64,000 nt of DNA from Anadara kagoshimensis (taxonomy: Eukaryota; Mollusca; Bivalvia; Arcoida; Arcidae), in NCBI GenBank assembly GCA_021292105.1, contig CM037869.1, positions 32,958,835 to 33,022,834 on the forward strand. Reading direction: 5' to 3'. The first letter of the stretch is position 1. Each line of letters starts with the position of its first letter. Under the pieces are notes generated by a model. That model saw nothing but the letters and a program-made list of their open reading frames with translations. It was not told where the DNA came from and searched no databases. The translations under genes and the position numbers were made by a program. Shown here in pieces: positions 58,871 through 64,000 of this stretch.

Positions 58871-60033
58871 TACATTGCGTGTACTGTGTATACAGTAGAC
58901 AGTTGACCTATATATTTGACACGGGGAACGTTGTTTACGTCATTACGTTGGAACAATGTTCATCAAGGTCGCGGCCATATTTGTTTTCATTGACAACAAG
59001 ACGTACTGAAATCATGCTGTTGGATTTTTGCGATTTTCGCATATTTAACCCTCATGCACCAGGTACGATAATTTACTGGCGTAAACTATAATAATTTTCT
59101 GGCATTGTATTAAAAATTCTAGGAAAAGTATTCTTTACACAAAAAACGTACCAGTTTCAAAAATGGAGAAGAAATTTCTGTTGATTTTCAAGAGAAATCG
59201 GTTATCGTCGGAATATCAGTAATTTTAAGTAAATGTGGCGTTTTATCTCGGACTTTTTGATACATGTGGAAAGTTTAGTTAATTCCTCACACGCTTGCAT
59301 CATATTTGTAGCTAGAAATGTTACTTTTATGGTATAAAAACGATTCTGAAAATGGCGATTTTTTTTCGGGTTCAGACACTTGCCAAAAAGTAATCCCTTT
59401 TTATTTACCGCGGAAGGTCTCAAATTTTAAAACCAACGCACAATTTGGACTTGGCTATCCTACTGTAAGAAGCACAAATATGTTGATGCAAATTAGATTC
59501 ATTCGTGGTGTTGCCATGGATTCTAAAACTTGGTAAATGTGACCGATAGGTGCAAAATTTCTCCAAAGCGGTTACGGGAGTAAAATCGATATCGTATTGA
59601 GCTTTTCTAGGGTCTTAAACCTATAATATGTTCATTTCGTAAATTTGGAAATGATGTTGCACATTTTAGCTGGCATGATCCCAAGACTCGGAATGAAGGT
59701 CATGAATTCAAAGATCAAGGTCACAGATACAAATGGTATGCTGATCTATATTGCATTAGATTTGGACTTGTTTTTGTTATATACTGCAGTCATCATGAAC
59801 GCTCCATCTCTGCTGATATTTTGTCTTTTCTATTACTCTGTCACATGTTTTGTTGTTAGTCAACAATCATGAAAACCAGCATACACTAATTTCATTATTG
59901 AAAGGTTGATTTGTAAATTCCACGAGGATGGCATTTACGGGGATGAAATGTACAGTTTGATAGTTCATTAAGAGGGTTAAAACACGTCAAACGACTAGAA
60001 TTTGACACTTTCTCGGTACCAAGTATCCTCATT

Positions 60034-60540
60034 ATCACATTTAAAATAAATATGCATAATATTCAAACACATTACGATACAGTGTAGTCATATACACATT
60101 TGTATTAGACATGTAAATGTTATATAGTTTTCCCTCGCTTTTAACATATAGAAATAATGCAATATAGATCATCTAGAAGGGGAGAGGGTACAGATATACC
60201 CTACTGTAAAGAGAAAAAAGAGAAAATTGCACAATTCTACTAGTTCTATAGTAGGTACATCAATCATAGGGATTAAGAATACCAGGAGCCCAGTATCCCA
60301 TGGGTCCTAAAATAAATCTGAGCCCCTTAACTTTACAATTTTTAGCTATTTATTACTATAAAAACTTCCTTTTACGAAAGTCCCAACTCAAAATAGTTAA
60401 GCTTCACCCTTCTGACATGCAAGAACTTTAATTTACTTGCATATATGCACTTGAGGGTGACCATTAACTGTAATAACTTTTGAGCAAAGATTGTCGGCCT
60501 CTCCGCTCAAAATTTTAATATCCTGCAACAAGCCTTGGAC
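60034..60540. other. Spacer at the centre of the large palindrome
   Basis: About 0.5 kb without gene. Contains AGGGGAGAGGGTACAGATATA (~60178) and the repeat at 60260-60410 also present at 56865-57035. Confidence 0.6.
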
Positions 60541-61584
60541 AATGAGGATACTTGATACTGAGAAAGTTTCAAATTCTAGTCGTTTGACATGTTTTAACGC
60601 TCTTAATGAACTATCAAAACTGTACATTCCATCCCCATAGAATTTACAAATCAAACTCTCGCTAATAAAATTAGTGTATGCTGGTTTTCATGTTTGTTGA
60701 CTAACAACAAAACATGTGACAGAGTAGTAGAAAAGACAAAATATCAGCAGAGATGGAGCGTTCATGATGACTGCAGTATATAACAAAAACAAGTCCAAAT
60801 GTAATGCAATATAGATCAGCTACCATTTGTATCTGTGACCTTGACCTTTGAATTCATGACCTTCATTCATATATAAAAATGATCGTTAGGCCAATACCTT
60901 CACGTTAGATTCTTCGGCTCAGGTGAGCTAAAATGTGTAACATCATTTCCAAATTTACGAAATGAACACATTATAGGTTTAAGACCCTAGAGAAGCTCAA
61001 TGCGACATCAGATTTCACTCCCGTAACAGTTTTTGAGAATTTTTACACCTATCGGTCACATTGACCAAGTTTTAGAATCCATGGCAACACCACGAATGAA
61101 TCTAAGTTGCATCAACCTATTTGTGCTTCTTAATTTCATTGAAATCTGCAAAATATTTTCACAGGAACAGTAAGAAAGAATATGTCACAAGGATAAATTC
61201 ATTCGAGTAATCCGCCCTGGTGACGTAAACAATACAACCTTAATTATCTCATCATTTCATGCATTTCAATGAAAATTACCAAAACACGTCATATCAATTT
61301 GAAATTGAAAGTTAAATGCTGCTTTGTACATTATAGAAAGATATAATAGCCAAAACGCAAAAAAAGCATCAATGTTTGAATTGTACAAACCTGTTCTGTA
61401 AACCCCTATGCTTTTGGCTCCAATCATTCAATTTCCATATTGTGTTTTCCGAATCACTTTAAAAAAACTTTTTTTTTTTAAAATGATGTGGTCTTGGTGT
61501 TGAAGTGTATGACAGACAATTTGATAATATTTGGTGACATAACCCTAAGACATGATTAATTGTCGAAAATGTTTTGTTAAGGTT

Positions 61585-61835
61585 TCAAAGTGGGTAGTGA
61601 CTGTTCGCCAAGCACTCGGCATTACGATTGAAAGTCACAGTTTTTCGGATGGGAACTTAACATAAACCGAGGTATCGTGTCATAGTAGGAGAAACCCAGC
61701 TGTATCATGCGATCAGCGCAACGCACAGGCGAAATTTCTATACTTTCGTCTATAGCTGGCGACGTCTCGATTTAAGTGAAATATTCTTGACTGGAACGTT
61801 AAACACCACGACTCAACAAACCTTAACTCGTTATT
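61585..61835 (+). repeat. SINE body, twin of 51975-52235
   Basis: CGCCAAGCACTCGGCATTAC, GATGGGAACTTAACATAAAC, GCGCAACGCACAGGCGAAAT and ATTCTTGACTGGAACGTTAA match the 40072 family without the tRNA head. Confidence 0.65.
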
Positions 61836-63904
61836 ACCGCCTTATTAAAGAAACAAACTGAATCGACACATAAACACAAGGAGTAAATACCAAAATTACC
61901 CTTGGGGTCTTTTAGCCAATACAAATATATTTTTATTCTTAGATAGTTATTAAGATCATATATGCAAAATGAATATTTCAACTGATGTTTTACTTTCCAG
62001 TTTGCTCTTTACAAATATTTCTATAAAAAAAATTATAAAATCAATTATAATAATTATGCAGATCCCACTTTTAAGGACGCAGTTAAATTTATATAATTGT
62101 TGGATGGTTTTAATACACATCCACAAGTGTGAACAATTAGTCCCCTTGCAACTCCTTCACTGAGCATGAATTCAAAATGAATAGCAACGACATTTTTTAT
62201 CAGAATTTCAGACCCTATTAAAAACCCAAAACTATTAAGCACTACATGTTCCATTTCCTTTAACGTTTTCTTATTGTATCCAATTGGCCTTAAGATACAA
62301 CATCTGGGAACGTACGAATAGTTTTTTCTTTGTAGTTGGCTTTGAAATTTATTACAGCTGTTTAAGACCGCGACTTTTAACTCATCTTACAAGGAAGCAA
62401 GTACTAATTTCCAAGTGACATCACCAAAACGCAGGTTTGTACAAGTTTTTTTCCTGTAACTTTATGACATTTAAATTCATCTATAGCGGTTGACGTATCG
62501 ATATAAGGGAAAGACTTTATTATTATATTTTAATGGAAATTTGTTCTTATTACAAAACTGAAGTTCTATAACAGCCAAAGCTTATGGTGCCGATTTATTC
62601 CGTTAAATTTGAACAGCAACTGAAATTGTCCAATGATGTTTGTCCTAGAGGTAAATTTCATGTGGTTTGTCGATATAAAATTTATAAGTGAGGGAGAGAC
62701 TTTAACATAGGTGAACTACATAGACGCAAATACGAAAACAGAGGAAGCGGCTTTCTAAAGGTGTTTGATTGTGAATTTAATTTGAATGCTTTTGGGATGG
62801 GGACTTAAGACTCTTGGTGACGAGTCAGTTATTTGAACCCTCTGTGAATGGGTAATCTGTACAAGCTCTTGGAGATTACAAATGTCACATTCCATGTAGT
62901 TTTTTTTGCAGGGGAACAACTGACATTAAAAAGGCTGGAGGCCTGGAATTTTCTATCTCTTGATATTTTAAAAAAAATTTATAATATTGTCATCAGAACC
63001 CATTTTGTCAGATTCGGATGTTCATTGTCTTTAGATTCTTGAATCATTGGCTTTTCGTGTCTGAAGAAGGTCGGCTTTTTTGGCGGACATCATGTTAGTA
63101 TGTGTTAATAATCATGCTTCAATCAATCACTAACGAAGATAAAAATTAGTAAACTAAAACTGGAGAGGGATCGGATAAATAACTACGAAACCACGATATC
63201 TAATGAACAATTTCTATGCGTCCAAGTAAAACCCTGTGTTAATTAATCAATAGCTAATTCAAATGACTGAAGTTCTATTCCAGTGCGTTAACAGTTTATT
63301 AGATGTGTTATTTAAGTACTACTCATTCATTTTAACATATTTTAGTCAAAGTTAGCTTAGGAAATACTTTGTATGAGGGTGTAATCCTTAGTTTTTGAGG
63401 ATTTTCTGAAAATGAAAGAAAAATAGCATAGTGCGTGTTTAAAATTTCATTGCATTTTGTGTTGTTTTGTATTTTAAAGGGGAAAACATTTATTTTGCAA
63501 CAACGCATTTCACGACAAACGTTTATGAAGGAAACTAGCATTCTAACAAGACCTGTGTTTTCATTCACATGTAACGAGAAAAAAGTCAACCGTGTTGAAA
63601 AAACGATGAAGCTTCAAAGTGTAACAGCTGATAATTATTTTTTATTTAACCAGTAAGATAAATGTATATTAATTAACAAATTATCGAATATTGTTATTCA
63701 ATGCTACAGGTAGCGATCAAAAGGAAATATACTTGAATCAGCATACAGTAATCTAGATAAATTATGACCTGCCAATGATTGTTTTAAAATATTGAAATAT
63801 ATATACCGTTCGACTAATGACAGATATTAATGCTGCACATAGCGAAATTTAATTGATTGTAACGATCAAGTTATCAATATCTAATACAATATAATTATTT
63901 TCAT

Positions 63905-64000
63905 ACATCAACAATGTAAAATAGGGTGCCCGAGTGGTCTAAAGCGCGCTTTTGGAGATTAACACCTAGCTACGATTCTTAGTGGGATCTTAGTCCGCTA
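63905..64000 (+). repeat. tRNA-like pseudogene or SINE head, twin of 50185-50250
   Basis: GGGTGCCCGAGTGGTCTAAA with GCGCGCTTTTGGAG has an A box-like segment. Continues off the edge of the window. Confidence 0.4.

Larger units (their letters stand above)
55213..59465. mobile_element. 4.25 kb TAA-flanked element, Harbinger-like
   Basis: Begins CAGTAGGATAGCCAA and ends TTGGCTATCCTACTG, flanked by TAA (55210-55212, 59466-59468). The right arm at ~61135 carries a single TAA (GAAATTAAGAAGCAC in inverted form), confirming insertion with a 3 bp TAA duplication as in PIF/Harbinger elements. CTTTACACAAAAAACGTACC occurs near both ends (~55608, ~59133) in the same orientation. No transposase is visible; the interior holds tandem repeats and a nested MITE. 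Confidence 0.8.
50168..60033 (+). repeat. Left arm of a very large quasi-palindrome
   Basis: Matches the reverse complement of 60541-64000 in order. Examples: TAGCGGACTGAAATCACAC (50168) with the last bases of the window, CGATTTATATATTTCAATATTTTAAA with ~63790, TCATGCTCATTGAAGGAATT (~51629) with ~62160, GTTCCTGTGAAAATATTTTGCAG with ~61145, and CAGCATACACTAATTTCATT (~59879) with ~60670. Three transposons (52493-53447, 53519-54945, 55213-59465) and a ~150 bp tandem duplication interrupt it. Without them the arm is about 3.1 kb. Confidence 0.85.
60541..64000 (-). repeat. Right arm of the large quasi-palindrome (continues past the window)
   Basis: Inverted copy of 50168-60033 lacking the three transposon insertions. 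Starts AATGAGGATACTTGATACTG. Still matching at the last base of the window (TAGTCCGCTA), so the arm extends beyond. Contains the SINE twin at 61585-61835, a GGTCACAG-type fragment at ~60835 and no gene. Confidence 0.85.

Noticed and set aside
58831..59091. 86-codon plus-strand frame inside the TAA element as its transposase
   Set aside because: No Harbinger motifs (RWPGSxxDSR, Myb-like) and it starts inside the nested MITE.

Overview
The window looks like repeat-rich, AT-rich nuclear DNA of an animal, most probably a bivalve or other mollusc. This is inferred from three things seen in the sequence: several dispersed elements that start with GCTCACCTG-type ends and carry internal ~130-165 bp tandem repeats, tRNA-headed SINEs, and many remnants of animal transposons (hAT, pogo, PIF/Harbinger, Penelope-like). 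No bacterial operon, rRNA or CRISPR array is present. No clearly intact host gene with introns could be recognised.

Layout. 0-1.7 kb: frameshifted minus-strand gene with a PHD finger and an OTU-like domain. 1.7-4.6 kb: non-coding, with a degenerate palindrome. 4.64-8.91 kb: arm 1 of a large inverted duplication, carrying a secreted, olfactomedin-like/helical/Cys-rich protein gene (copy 1). 9-9.7 kb: 3' part of a Penelope-like reverse transcriptase and its non-coding tail, which defines a repeat seen about ten times. 9.8-10.65 kb: tandem-repeat element. 11.65-12.89 kb: an almost complete foldback element with 8 bp target duplications. 15-17 kb: a broken coiled-coil ORF and a pogo-like transposase. 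18.4-20.2 kb: hAT transposase relic. 21.1-22.5 kb: tandem repeats with a 39 bp perfect hairpin, and two Harbinger fragments. 23.6-25.6 kb: ~165 bp tandem-repeat element. 25.6-29.8 kb: arm 2 with copy 2 of the secreted-protein gene. 30.1-31.6 kb: second hAT relic.

32.3-37.6 kb is the most notable segment: a ~5.3 kb mobile element with ~30 bp terminal inverted repeats flanked by TATA. It encodes a long basic/Cys-rich protein with a DDE-like core (D142, D223, E256 of the main frame) fused to an OTU-type cysteine-protease domain. Both non-coding ends carry at least twelve copies of a ~15 bp motif, GGTAACAG(T/G)AATGAC. I do not recognise a named transposon superfamily for it.

37.6-50 kb holds SINEs, another GCTCACC-type element, a ~2.9 kb element with long CAGGGG-type inverted ends, local duplications, several Penelope-like tails and a small TA-flanked MITE. 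From 50.17 kb to the end lies a very large quasi-palindrome (arms 50168-60033 and 60541-64000, ~0.5 kb spacer) that runs off the right edge. The left arm has three transposon insertions absent from the right arm, so the right arm gives the empty sites.

In function the window is a nest of mobile elements and inverted duplications rather than a set of cooperating genes. The two secreted-protein copies each carry frame breaks the other lacks; several lie in homopolymers, so assembly error cannot be excluded without reads.
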